DNA from: Haloactinomyces albus
GTDB taxonomy: Bacteria; Actinomycetota; Actinomycetes; Mycobacteriales; Pseudonocardiaceae
Length of the DNA: 64,000 bases
Assembly (NCBI RefSeq): GCF_031458135.1
Contig: NZ_JAVDXW010000001.1
Span: 1,488,001 to 1,552,000, forward strand
Direction of reading: 5' to 3'
Part shown: positions 8,004-15,913 of the stretch, piece by piece
How positions within the stretch are numbered: the stretch's first letter is position 1
How the letters are laid out: the number at the start of each line of letters is the position of its first letter
Notes under the pieces: model-generated
Told to the model about the DNA's origin: nothing
Databases searched by the model: none
What the model saw: only the letters and a program-made list of their open reading frames with translations
Program-made: the position numbers and the translations under genes

Positions 8004-8968
8004 TGGTTCTCCAAGAAATCCTGCGGGATGTCGCGGTAGTGCTCGGCTACCCATGCGTCGTCGTAGATCGTGTCGATGTATCGCTCACCGAGATCGGGGG
8101 CGATGGCTACGGCTGTGGGCGCCTTCGCCGCGTACCGGTTCAGCCACTGGAGGGCAGCACTGACCACGGTTCCCGACGAACCGCCGAGAAGCACCCCCTG
8201 CGCCGCGAGCCTTCTGCACATTCGAATGGCGTCCGGCTCGGGGACCCGTACGACCTCGTCCACCAGTTCGGGATCGATCAGTGGCATGGGGGTGCTCGCG
8301 CCGAGTCCCGGAATGTGCCTGGCCCCGGGGGCACCGGAGAAGTTCACCGATCCGACGCTGTCGACGGCAATGATGCGCACCTGCGGCCGATGTTCGCGGA
8401 AGTACCGAGCGCAGCCCATGAGAGTGCCGCCGGTACCGGTCCCGATGAACAGGGTGTCGAGGTGGGGGAACTGCTTGGCGATGTGGGCGGCGGTGTTCTC
8501 GTAGTGTGCGATCCAGTTGTCGGGGTTCTCGTACTGGTTGAGCCATACACACGACGGATCTTGCGTGCAGCGTTCCCGCACATAGGTCTTGCGGGCGGCG
8601 AGGTAGCTCCCGGTGGCATCGGGCTCGTCGACCACCACGACCTCGGCACCGAGTGCCCGCATGAGACCGGCCGTGGACGGGTTGCACTTCGGGTCGGTCA
8701 CGCAGACGAATCTCAGCCCCTTCGACGCGGCGACCATGGCCAGTGCCACGCCGAGATTGCCGGAGGACGACTCGATCAGCACGGAGTCGGGGCCGATGAT
8801 CCCTTCGCGCTGTGCGCTCGCCACCATCCAGGCGGCGGATCGGACCTTGACCGAGCCCGCGAAGTTGAAACCTTCGCACTTGAGGTACAGGGGGGAGTCG
8901 AGTACGTGGCGCAGGTCTATGTACACCTCGCTGTCGAGAAACTCGTGGGCCCCGGTTATGACGGTCAT
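8000..8968 (-). CDS. SbnA-like PLP synthase (cysteine-synthase family)
   Basis: This 322-residue fold-type II PLP enzyme has the PLP lysine in NFAGSVKVRSA (Lys41), the substrate loop ESSSGNLGVAL, and the phosphate-binding loop GTGTGGTLMG. The family is that of O-acetylserine sulfhydrylase. In the SbnA branch O-phosphoserine is condensed with glutamate to give the precursor that SbnB converts to L-2,3-diaminopropionate. The loop wording (SSSGNLGVAL rather than TSGNTGIAL) and the SbnB-like partner favour SbnA over cysteine synthase. It starts 47 bases after the PEP mutase gene and is probably in the same transcript. Confidence 0.87.
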   Translation of the reverse strand: MTVITGAHEFLDSEVYIDLRHVLDSPLYLKCEGFNFAGSVKVRSAAWMVASAQREGIIGPDSVLIESSSGNLGVALAMVAASKGLRFVCVTDPKCNPSTAGLMRALGAEVVVVDEPDATGSYLAARKTYVRERCTQDPSCVWLNQYENPDNWIAHYENTAAHIAKQFPHLDTLFIGTGTGGTLMGCARYFREHRPQVRIIAVDSVGSVNFSGAPGARHIPGLGASTPMPLIDPELVDEVVRVPEPDAIRMCRRLAAQGVLLGGSSGTVVSAALQWLNRYAAKAPTAVAIAPDLGERYIDTIYDDAWVAEHYRDIPQDFLENQ

Positions 8969-9015
8969 GCGCTCTGTTCACCTCCAGCCCGCCCGCCATG
9001 CGTCATGAGCAGTTC

Positions 9016-9873
9016 TCACGCGTGCTTTTGCCAGTCGGACATACGCTGCAGATGAAAGATTTCCCCCACGGAAGCGATCTTCTGCTCCAGAACAGTGGTA
9101 TCGCCGGCTTCGTAAATGGCGCTGTACGCGTTGCGCAGGGCGGTGAGCGCGGCACGCATGCCCTGGTTGGCGTAGATGACCGCGGAGACGCCGGCCGCCC
9201 GGACATCGTCTATATGCCAATCGGGGTACGTGGTGGGAACTATGACCACCGGTAGGCGGTTGTCCCAGCGATCGAGGAAGTCCATCACCTCGTCCTTGCT
9301 CGGAGCCTTGGAATGAATGAGCACGGCATCGGCACCTGCCTGGGCGTATGCCGCGCAGCGCTCCACGGCCTTATCGACCCCCAGGCCGGCGATGAGAGCC
9401 TCGGTCCGAGCGATGACGAAGAAGTCCTCGGATGACTGCTCATTTTTGGCGGTCTCGATTTTGCTCGCGAAATCCATGGTGCTCAGCAGGGTCTGGTCAC
9501 CACTCGCGAAGCTGTTCATCTTGGGAAACAGCTTGTCCTCTATACAGACCGCAGTAATGCCGGAACCCTCGAATTCGTGGACCATGTGGGCCACGTTGTA
9601 ATTGCCTCCGTAGCCCGTGTCGCAGTCGGCCACCACCGGGATCTCCAGAGCCTTCTGAATGTTGGCGGCCGCCTCGAGGTACTCCTTCATGCTGAGAATA
9701 CTGGCGTCGGGAAGGCACCGCGATGCGGATACCTCGAAACTCGACGACCACACCGCCTAAAAACCGGCCTCCTGAGCAAGAGCTCCACTGAAAGCATGGT
9801 GGGCCCCTGCCACGCGGACCACTTCATTTGCCTCGAGCACGGAGCGGAACGAGGGATAGCTGCACTTGAGCAT
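9016..9873 (-). pseudogene. pepM: Phosphoenolpyruvate mutase gene with an in-frame TAG at codon 39
   Basis: PEP mutase rearranges phosphoenolpyruvate to phosphonopyruvate and makes the first C-P bond. The body carries the diagnostic signature EDKLFPKMNSF, the DCDTGYGG metal-binding loop, IARTEALIAG and HSKAPSKDEV. These separate it from isocitrate lyase and methylcitrate lyase relatives. The natural start is the ATG at 9873, preceded by an AAGG-type ribosome site, giving MLKCSYPSF... through the first barrel strand VAGAHHAFSG and EAGF. Then comes TAG at 9759-9757, and the same frame continues AVWSSSFEVSASRCLPDAS to the stop at 9016. GAG or AAG to TAG is one change, and Mytilus PEP mutase has Lys at this place from memory. 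A restart at GTG 9753 would lack the first barrel strand. This is a nonsense mutation, a base-call error, or, least likely, readthrough. Confidence 0.82.
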
Positions 9874-10073
9874 CTCCGGCCTTTCTAAAGAAATGCATGG
9901 GCGATACCGGGCGAGCACGCGACTTCGTCGATAACGCTTCCCCGGCTCTTTTCCCACAATTCTGCTGCGTCGATCGGCATGTTCCGGGGAAGCCAATCAG
10001 AGGCTGTCAACTCTGTCAACTAATGCACCAAAAGTTGTCATGTGCTTGTCAAGGTGCCTTCGCTCGGTGCAGC
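9874..10073. promoter_or_regulatory. Divergent promoter region with repeated TGTCAA/TTGACA boxes
   Basis: These 200 bases separate the two divergent arms of the cluster. TGTCAA occurs on the plus strand at 10005-10010, 10014-10019 and 10047-10052, with a related TTGTCA at 10035-10040. Read on the minus strand the three TGTCAA copies are TTGACA, the consensus -35 hexamer. The two at 10005 and 10014 form a 9-base direct repeat. They could be -35 elements for the minus arm, binding sites for a regulator, or both. No clear -10 was found at an ideal distance. No regulator gene is visible in the cluster. Confidence 0.5.
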
Positions 10074-11033
10074 ATGTCGTGCATGACATACCGGCCACAC
10101 ATCGTCGTGCTGGATCCCGTGTCCTCAAATGCCCTCGCTGACCTGCGTCAATACCACGAGGTCACAGTGCGGACGCATCCCGGCCACGACGAACTCCTGG
10201 CCCTGGCCGCAGAAGCCGAGGCCTTGGTGGTGCGCAGCGGAGTGCGGATTACCGCCGATGTCATCCGGGCAGGGCAACGCCTGAGGGTCGTGGCACGGGC
10301 CGGCTCCGGAACCGACAACATCGATCTGGCTGCATGCCGTGAAGCCGGCGTGCAGGTCTTCAACATCCCGGGTGCCTCGGCACCTGCGGTGGCCGAACTT
10401 GCCATCGGACTCATGCTCGCCGTGACTCGCAACATTGCCTTCGCCGACCGCCAGGTCCGCTGTGGACTGTGGGACAAGCCCAACCTGGCCGGGCCGGGAC
10501 TGCAGGACCGCATTCTGGGCATGGTGGGCTTGGGCCCGATCGGCTCCCGAACGGCCGAACTCGGCGCGGCCTTCGGCATGCGCGTACTTGCCGCCGTTGC
10601 ACGGCCGTCCGAGGAACGTGACGAGAGGCTGCGCGGGCGTCACATCGAGAGGGTCGAGCTTCCCCGCCTGCTCGAGGCGTCGGATATGGTTTGCCTCGCG
10701 GTACCTCTCACCGAGGAAACCGAGGGCCTCATCGGCGCCCCCGAACTCGCCCTCATGCGCAACGACTCATATCTGATCAACATCTCCCGCGGCGGAGTGG
10801 TGGACGAGCAGGCTCTGTTCCATGCGCTCCGAGAAGGCACCATCGCGGGAGCCGCACTCGACGTCCACGAGCACGAGAGCGGCATTTCCGGTCTGTCCGA
10901 ACTGGACAACGTGGTACTGACCCCGCATATCGGCGCCACCACCACCGACACGCAGGAAAGAGTCGGCCGTCTCCTGGTGCAGGAGCTGCGTACCGTCCTG
11001 GCAGGCGGGTCGGCGACGAACAGCGTGTGCTGA
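10074..11033 (+). CDS. D-2-hydroxyacid dehydrogenase, SerA-like; proposed phosphonopyruvate reductase
   Basis: This is a 319-residue NAD-dependent dehydrogenase of the 3-phosphoglycerate dehydrogenase group without the C-terminal ACT domain. It has ARAGSGTDNIDLAACREAG, the nucleotide motif GMVGLGPIGSRTAEL, NISRGGVVDE, an acidic LDVHEHE and the catalytic histidine in LTPHIGATT. The start is the ATG at 10074 (MSCMTYRPH) or the in-frame ATG at 10083. An upstream ATG at 9897 would cross the promoter region. The phosphonopyruvate expected from PEP mutase resembles 3-phosphohydroxypyruvate, the product of SerA, so reduction to 3-phosphonolactate is a natural role. Enzymes of this family are reported as phosphonopyruvate reductases in the valinophos pathway. 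It is the first gene of the plus arm. Confidence 0.83.
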   Translation: MSCMTYRPHIVVLDPVSSNALADLRQYHEVTVRTHPGHDELLALAAEAEALVVRSGVRITADVIRAGQRLRVVARAGSGTDNIDLAACREAGVQVFNIPGASAPAVAELAIGLMLAVTRNIAFADRQVRCGLWDKPNLAGPGLQDRILGMVGLGPIGSRTAELGAAFGMRVLAAVARPSEERDERLRGRHIERVELPRLLEASDMVCLAVPLTEETEGLIGAPELALMRNDSYLINISRGGVVDEQALFHALREGTIAGAALDVHEHESGISGLSELDNVVLTPHIGATTTDTQERVGRLLVQELRTVLAGGSATNSVC

Positions 11034-11047
11034 CCGTGGCGGATTCC

Positions 11048-12103
11048 ATGAATGCGGCCGTGCTCACCGAGCTCCGCTCCATCGAGTACCGCGAGACAGC
11101 AGCTCCCGAGCCCGGCACCAATGAACTGCTGGTCAAAGTTTCCTCCACCGGCATATGCGGATCCGACCTCGCGGCCTACCGGGGTACCCATCCCTACAAA
11201 ACCGCTCCCGCCGTGCTGGGCCACGAGTTCTCCGGAGTCGTCGAGGCCGTCGGCGACGAGGTGACCGGCTTCGTCATCGGGGACCAGGTGTGCTCGGCTG
11301 CTTTCTCGCACTGCGGTACCTGCCCCGAGTGTCTCCGGGATGCCGGCCACTTGTGCGGCCGGAAGCTGAACCTCGGTCATCTGGAATGGACGGGTTCGTT
11401 CGCCGAGCGGATCGTCCTGCGTCCCAATATGACTCATCAGCTGCCGCCCGAACTACACCCCGTGGCAGGGGCACTGGTCGAGCCGCTCTCCATCGGTCTG
11501 CATGCGATGCGCCTCATGGCCGAAGACGTGAGCAAGGTACTCGTACTCGGTTCCGGCACCATTGGCCTGAGTTGTCTCATCGCTGCGAAACAGCTCCGGC
11601 ACAGCTATGTGGCGTGTGTCGATGTCGGCACCGAGAAAGGTGAGCCCGCTCGAAAGCTGGGAGCCGACGCCTACGTCGACGCTCTGCTCGGCAACCCCGT
11701 GGACAGAGCGTGGAAAGCCCTGGACGGGCCTGCGGACGTCGTCGTGATCGCAGCCGGATACCACGGGGTAACCGACCAAGCTCTCCACGCAGTACGTGCC
11801 GGGGGCGAGATCATCGTGGTCAGCTACTTCGATGGTCGGCACCCGGTTGAGTTGAACACCCTGGTCAGCAGCGAAGTGACCGTGCACGGCTCGGCACTGT
11901 CCACCGGCCGAGACTTCACCGAGGTAATCAGCTGGCTCGCAGCCGGAGCGGTCGATCCGCTCCCCCTGGTCACCCATCACTACCGGCTCACCGAAGCGGA
12001 GACGGCATTGCGACTGATGGACCAGGCCGAGGTCCCGACCGGCAAGATCATGCTCCACGTGTCCACCGATCCGGACGAGTTCGCGGAAGAACGGAAGAAA
12101 TGA
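11048..12103 (+). CDS. Zinc-dependent medium-chain alcohol dehydrogenase
   Basis: This 351-residue protein belongs to the sorbitol/threonine dehydrogenase group. Catalytic zinc ligands are in STGICGSDL and LGHEFSG, and ALVEPLSIG carries the usual glutamate. Structural zinc cysteines are in CGTCPECLRDAGHLC, and the nucleotide motif is VLGSGTIGLSC. The ATG at 11048 starts the standard MNAAVLTE opening, and GTG at 11036 is in frame just upstream. The gene begins 14 bases after the hydroxyacid dehydrogenase and overlaps the ArgC-like gene in ATGA. In the proposed pathway it could oxidise a secondary alcohol of a hydroxyalkylphosphonate to a ketone that the PhnW-like enzyme then aminates. That order is inference. 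Confidence 0.85.
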   Translation: MNAAVLTELRSIEYRETAAPEPGTNELLVKVSSTGICGSDLAAYRGTHPYKTAPAVLGHEFSGVVEAVGDEVTGFVIGDQVCSAAFSHCGTCPECLRDAGHLCGRKLNLGHLEWTGSFAERIVLRPNMTHQLPPELHPVAGALVEPLSIGLHAMRLMAEDVSKVLVLGSGTIGLSCLIAAKQLRHSYVACVDVGTEKGEPARKLGADAYVDALLGNPVDRAWKALDGPADVVVIAAGYHGVTDQALHAVRAGGEIIVVSYFDGRHPVELNTLVSSEVTVHGSALSTGRDFTEVISWLAAGAVDPLPLVTHHYRLTEAETALRLMDQAEVPTGKIMLHVSTDPDEFAEERKK

Positions 12104-13197
12104 GCAAAGGTATACAGGCTGCCGTTGTCGGCGGCACGGGTTATGCCGGTGGCGAGATGTGCCGGCTGCTACTCAACCATCCCGAGGTGACGGAGATCGT
12201 TCCCACCGCTCGTGGTGACGAATCGTTCGAACGGCTCCACCCGAACCTGCTTGGGTCCGGTCTGGAGTTCGCCGACGCGGAGGACGTTACCGCCCGAGCG
12301 GACACGCTGGATGTGGTCTTCTTGTGCACACCTTCGGGAGAGGCCATGCGCCGGGTACCGAAGTTGCTGGAAGCCGGTGTCCGCGTGATCGACCTCAGCG
12401 CAGACTTCCGATTCGCCGATCCGAATGCGTACCGAACCGCTTACGGAGCGGAACACAGCGCACCCGACTTGCTGTCCGAAGCCGTGTACGGAGTCACCGA
12501 AATCAACCGGGACCGATTGCCACAGGCACGACTGGCCGCGAATCCGGGTTGTTACGTCATCACCGCACTGCTCGGTCTCGAACCGTTGCTGACCGGCGGG
12601 TTCGCAGCTCTTGACTCGCCACTGCACATCGCGGCCGTCAACGGCACCACCGGAGCCGGCAACAAACCACGCACCGAGACACTGCACGCCGAGGTCTTCG
12701 GTTCGATGCTCCCGTACAGTCTCCAGGGGCATCGACATGCCCCCGAGCTGGAGGACCGGCTCTCCGCTCTCGCAGGTGGCGCTGTCACGGTGGACCTGAG
12801 TACCGCGCACGGAAACTTCGCCCGCGGCATCTACATCCAGTCCAGTGTCCGTATCCGTGCGGAGTTGCGCGAGGAGCTCACTCGCGAACTGCTGCTGTCC
12901 CGCTACGTCGAGCGGTACGGGACCGGATCCGGCGGGGAGTACTTCGTACGGATCAACGACCAGCCCCGGCTGGGCGGTCTGACCGACAAGGATTACGGCA
13001 GGTACCCGAGCTTGGCGGGAGTGGTCGGCTCCAACTTCTGCCACATCGGTCTGGACTATGACGACAAGCGCGGCATCGCCAAGGTCGTCTCCGTTACCGA
13101 CAACCTGGTCAAAGGCGCTGCCGGTTCCGCGATCCAGAACATGAATGTGATGTTCGGCCTGGACGAGACCGCGGGGCTGCGCAGTTATGGGTTGTGA
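12100..13197 (+). CDS. ArgC-like acyl-phosphate reductase
   Basis: This 365-residue protein is related to N-acetyl-gamma-glutamyl-phosphate reductase. It has AAVVGGTGYAGGEMCRLLLNHP at the start, CTPSGEAM, DLSADFR, the catalytic cysteine in AANPGCYVI, the histidine segment GHRHAPELED and a C-terminal NLVKGAAGSAIQNMN. ArgC reduces an acyl phosphate to an aldehyde with NADPH. No argJ, argB or argD lies nearby. Instead the next gene encodes a phosphoglycerate-kinase-like protein that could make an acyl phosphate, and the one after that an iron alcohol dehydrogenase that could reduce the aldehyde. This makes a carboxylate-to-alcohol module the best reading. A LysW-type or second arginine enzyme is less likely. 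Confidence 0.87.
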   Translation: MSKGIQAAVVGGTGYAGGEMCRLLLNHPEVTEIVPTARGDESFERLHPNLLGSGLEFADAEDVTARADTLDVVFLCTPSGEAMRRVPKLLEAGVRVIDLSADFRFADPNAYRTAYGAEHSAPDLLSEAVYGVTEINRDRLPQARLAANPGCYVITALLGLEPLLTGGFAALDSPLHIAAVNGTTGAGNKPRTETLHAEVFGSMLPYSLQGHRHAPELEDRLSALAGGAVTVDLSTAHGNFARGIYIQSSVRIRAELREELTRELLLSRYVERYGTGSGGEYFVRINDQPRLGGLTDKDYGRYPSLAGVVGSNFCHIGLDYDDKRGIAKVVSVTDNLVKGAAGSAIQNMNVMFGLDETAGLRSYGL

Positions 13198-14422
13198 GAC
13201 CGCTGGCTCCCCCCTGACGGGGATACTCCAACTGAGCCGACAGACCATCACATCCGGACAGCGCTGGATTTACTCAGCAGGGTTCAATGTGGACCCGGAA
13301 CTGATCAGCACAGCACGGATCGACAGCGAATTGGCGGATCTGGAACGGCTCGTGGAGTCGGGAGCACGGGTTGCCGTACTCTCGCATCAGGGTAGTCATC
13401 GCGACGGCAGCGCCACCTCGCTCGAACATGTCACAGAACACCTGGCCCGACGGCTGAACAGGCCGGTGCGCTACTTTCCGGAGAACGCCTCCGACGAAGC
13501 GGTGCGGGTCTCCAGGAACATGCATCCCGGAGACATCGTGGTGTTCGGCAACACCCGGCACCATGCCGGCGAGGAGCAGGGCGATGCCGCTCTGGCGTAT
13601 CGGTTCGCACAGTTGGGGGACCAAGTCGCCGTGGGCGGCTTCTCCAAGGCCCACCGAGCTCACGCCTCCAATACCGGCCTCTTGGAACACCTTCCCGGCT
13701 TCGCGGCCGGCAGCCTGGTGACGGAGGCGCGGTTCCTGTCCTCCTGGGCCGGAGAACGCCCGGACACCTGCTCGGCGGCGATCCTCGGGGGGCGCAAACC
13801 AGAGAAGACGCTGATCGGCCTGGTTCACTTCGCGGAGACCTGTGACCTGGTCATCCCGGCAGGTGTGGTGCTCAACACGGTGCTGCGCGCGCTCGGCCAT
13901 GACGTCGCCGATTCCGACCTGGGAACCAAACCGGCTGCTTGCCTCGATGCCGCCCGAGAGGTCCTCGCATCCGGAAATGCTCGGCTGCACGTTCCCCGGA
14001 CGGTTTGGGCCGCCCCCGACGACGGGACCACACCCCGAGCAGCACATCCCGTCGCCATCGAGGACGGAGTCCCGGATGGCCACGCGATCGTGGACTTCGC
14101 ACTCGAACCATGGGCCGCCGAATTACTGGGCAAGACCGGACGGACGGTCCTGGCCGGCACTCCGACCCGCTACCTCGACGGACACCGCGAGGCCTCTGAC
14201 GCAATCCTGGCCTCCCTGGAACCGGTAGCCGGCACCACGCTGCTGCTCGGAGGCGACACGGTGGCCGAACTTCCCTGGTCCGGGCCGGTGGCGACCGGCG
14301 GCGGGTCAGCGCTCGAACTCCTCGCCACCGGGACATGCGCTGTGCTCGACGCGCTGCGGAACAACACACGCCTCGCCGTTTCGAACCTTCCCCACGACGT
14401 TCCCGGTGAGGTGAACACATGA
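13187..14422 (+). CDS. Phosphoglycerate-kinase-like carboxylate kinase
   Basis: This protein of up to 411 residues has diverged PGK motifs in the right order: YSAGFNVD (for RVDFNVP), SHQGSHRDG (for SHLGRPKG), GNTRHHAGEEQGD, FSKAHRAHASNTGL (for FGxAHRAHAS), LGGRKPEKTLIGL and a C-terminal TGGGSALELL. Several residues that bind 3-phosphoglycerate in true PGK are kept: the Asn of FNV, the His of SHQG, the Arg of NTR and the Arg of AHRAHAS. The Asp of DFN and the Arg of the LGRP loop are lost. It should phosphorylate a carboxylate on a 3-phosphoglycerate-like molecule, for which 3-phosphonolactate is an attractive candidate. The ATG at 13187 overlaps the ArgC-like gene by 11 bases. The stop overlaps the next start in ATGA. 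Confidence 0.84.
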   Translation: MGCETAGSPLTGILQLSRQTITSGQRWIYSAGFNVDPELISTARIDSELADLERLVESGARVAVLSHQGSHRDGSATSLEHVTEHLARRLNRPVRYFPENASDEAVRVSRNMHPGDIVVFGNTRHHAGEEQGDAALAYRFAQLGDQVAVGGFSKAHRAHASNTGLLEHLPGFAAGSLVTEARFLSSWAGERPDTCSAAILGGRKPEKTLIGLVHFAETCDLVIPAGVVLNTVLRALGHDVADSDLGTKPAACLDAAREVLASGNARLHVPRTVWAAPDDGTTPRAAHPVAIEDGVPDGHAIVDFALEPWAAELLGKTGRTVLAGTPTRYLDGHREASDAILASLEPVAGTTLLLGGDTVAELPWSGPVATGGGSALELLATGTCAVLDALRNNTRLAVSNLPHDVPGEVNT

Positions 14423-15540
14423 AGTTGGAACTGGACGTCCCGACGCACGTGGATTTCGGACGGGGCGAGCTCGATCGGATTGGCGACCACGCCCGTGCGC
14501 AGGGAACCTGCGCATTGGTCGTCACCGGCAGGACCACGGCGAAGGCGCACGGCTACCTGGACCGTGTCCTGGCCTCCCTGGAATCCTCCGGAGTCCGCTC
14601 CACGGTCTTCGACCGGGTGTCCGCCAATCCGCGCTCGGACGAGGTGGAGGCGGCGGCCGAGCAGGCTCGGCGGAACGGATGCGACCTCGTCGTGGGCCTC
14701 GGCGGGGGAAGCGCCCTGGACGCGGCCAAAGGCGTCGGCGTCAGCGTGGCAACCGGAGAGTCCGTCCGGGATCTCATCGGTGTGACCCTCGAAGCCGACA
14801 CTCCCGCACTCCCGCTGATCGCGATACCGACAACGGCGGGCAGCGGTTCGGAGGTCACCAAAGGGGCGATCATCACGGACACCGTGCGCAATTTCCGCTC
14901 CGGCCTCCGGGGTGACGCGGTTTTCCCGCGCGTCGCGATCGTGGACCCCGACCTGATCGCCTCCGTGCCACGAGAGGTGATGGTGGAAACGGTTTTCGAC
15001 TCCTTCGCTCATGCTGTGGAGGGTTGCGTCACGGCCCGTTCCGACGTCTCCAGCAGGGCACGTGCCCACCAGTCCATCGAGCTGATCGCCACTCACCTGC
15101 CGGCCGTGCTGCGCGGGGAGGATTCTTCCGCCGCCCGAGAGGCCCTGTGTCGGGCAGCGGTACTCGGTGGCGTGAACGTGGCCACGGTCAGCACCTGCTT
15201 ACCTCATCGACTTCAGCAGGCGATGGGATCGGTACCCGGATTGGACATATCGCACGGCCGGGGACTGGCGGTCCTGTACCCGAGCTGGCTGCGACACACC
15301 GCCCCGCTGGTGCCGGACGAGTTCTCGGCGATCGCCGGTCTGCTGGGCGGATCCACGCTCCATGGGGCGGTGGACCGGCTGCTCACCTCGGCGGGACTCC
15401 GCTGCCGACTTCGCGACTGGGGCGTGACGAAGGACGACCTCGAGCGGTTCACCCAGAGCGTTACCGGCAACCTCGGCAACGACCCCGCCCCCGAGATCGG
15501 CACGGAGTACATCCGGACTCTCTACGCCGAGTCTTACTGA
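14419..15540 (+). CDS. Iron-containing alcohol dehydrogenase, PhpC-like
   Basis: This is a 373-residue group III alcohol dehydrogenase with the nucleotide segment VVGLGGGSALDAAKGVG and IPTTAGSGSEVTKGAI. The metal ligands are Asp and His in VFDSFAHAVEG, His in CLPHRLQQAMG and His in DISHGRGLAVLYP. Relatives in phosphonate pathways (PhpC type) reduce phosphonoacetaldehyde to 2-hydroxyethylphosphonate. Here the aldehyde may come from the ArgC-like enzyme, giving 2,3-dihydroxypropylphosphonate. The ATG at 14419 overlaps the kinase stop in ATGA. It is the last gene of the plus arm. The 145 bases after it hold no further gene and no clear terminator. Confidence 0.87.
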   Translation: MKLELDVPTHVDFGRGELDRIGDHARAQGTCALVVTGRTTAKAHGYLDRVLASLESSGVRSTVFDRVSANPRSDEVEAAAEQARRNGCDLVVGLGGGSALDAAKGVGVSVATGESVRDLIGVTLEADTPALPLIAIPTTAGSGSEVTKGAIITDTVRNFRSGLRGDAVFPRVAIVDPDLIASVPREVMVETVFDSFAHAVEGCVTARSDVSSRARAHQSIELIATHLPAVLRGEDSSAAREALCRAAVLGGVNVATVSTCLPHRLQQAMGSVPGLDISHGRGLAVLYPSWLRHTAPLVPDEFSAIAGLLGGSTLHGAVDRLLTSAGLRCRLRDWGVTKDDLERFTQSVTGNLGNDPAPEIGTEYIRTLYAESY

Positions 15541-15685
15541 GCGGTGCCTTGCACGGGCATTCGGCGTAACGAACGCTCGCACTCTTCTGGAGTAAACGGG
15601 TTCACCACCTCGGTACCGGCCGCGCTCCGCGCACTCCGGTGCGTAAGCTGCGGGTGAGCAGGACGAGGACGTAGCGGAGGAAGCA

Positions 15686-15898
15686 GTGTACTTCACCGAC
15701 CGTGGCCTGGAGGAGCTCGAGGAACGGCGCGGCGATGAGGAGGTGACGCTGACCTGGGTCGCCGACCGGATGCGCGCCTTCGTCGACCTCAACCCCGAGT
15801 TCGAGAACGCCGTCGAGCGGCTGGCGACCTTCCTCGCCCGGGACGACTCCGACGATCCCGATACCGAGGAGAACATCAATCCGGGCGAGGAGCTCTGA
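15686..15898 (+). CDS. Small DUF6104-family protein
   Basis: This 70-residue acidic protein reads MYFTDRGLEELEERRGDEEV and continues with RMRAFVDLNPEFENAVERLATFLARDD. It matches the short actinobacterial family DUF6104 as I remember it, which has no known function. The GTG at 15686 follows a GGAGGAAG ribosome site. It has no partner gene nearby and lies between the phosphonate-like cluster and the efflux locus, so it probably marks the return to conserved chromosome. Confidence 0.75.
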   Translation: MYFTDRGLEELEERRGDEEVTLTWVADRMRAFVDLNPEFENAVERLATFLARDDSDDPDTEENINPGEEL

Positions 15899-15913
15899 AC
15901 GTCCGGTACGCAC

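Noticed and set aside
9757-9759. TAG in pepM as pyrrolysine or selenocysteine-like recoding
   Set aside because: No pyrrolysine genes are seen and the family has ordinary residues here; mutation or base error is simpler.
1-15540. Phosphonopyruvate decarboxylase for a standard aminoethylphosphonate route
   Set aside because: No ThDP enzyme is encoded in the window; the route may use the plus arm or the gene may lie left of base 1.
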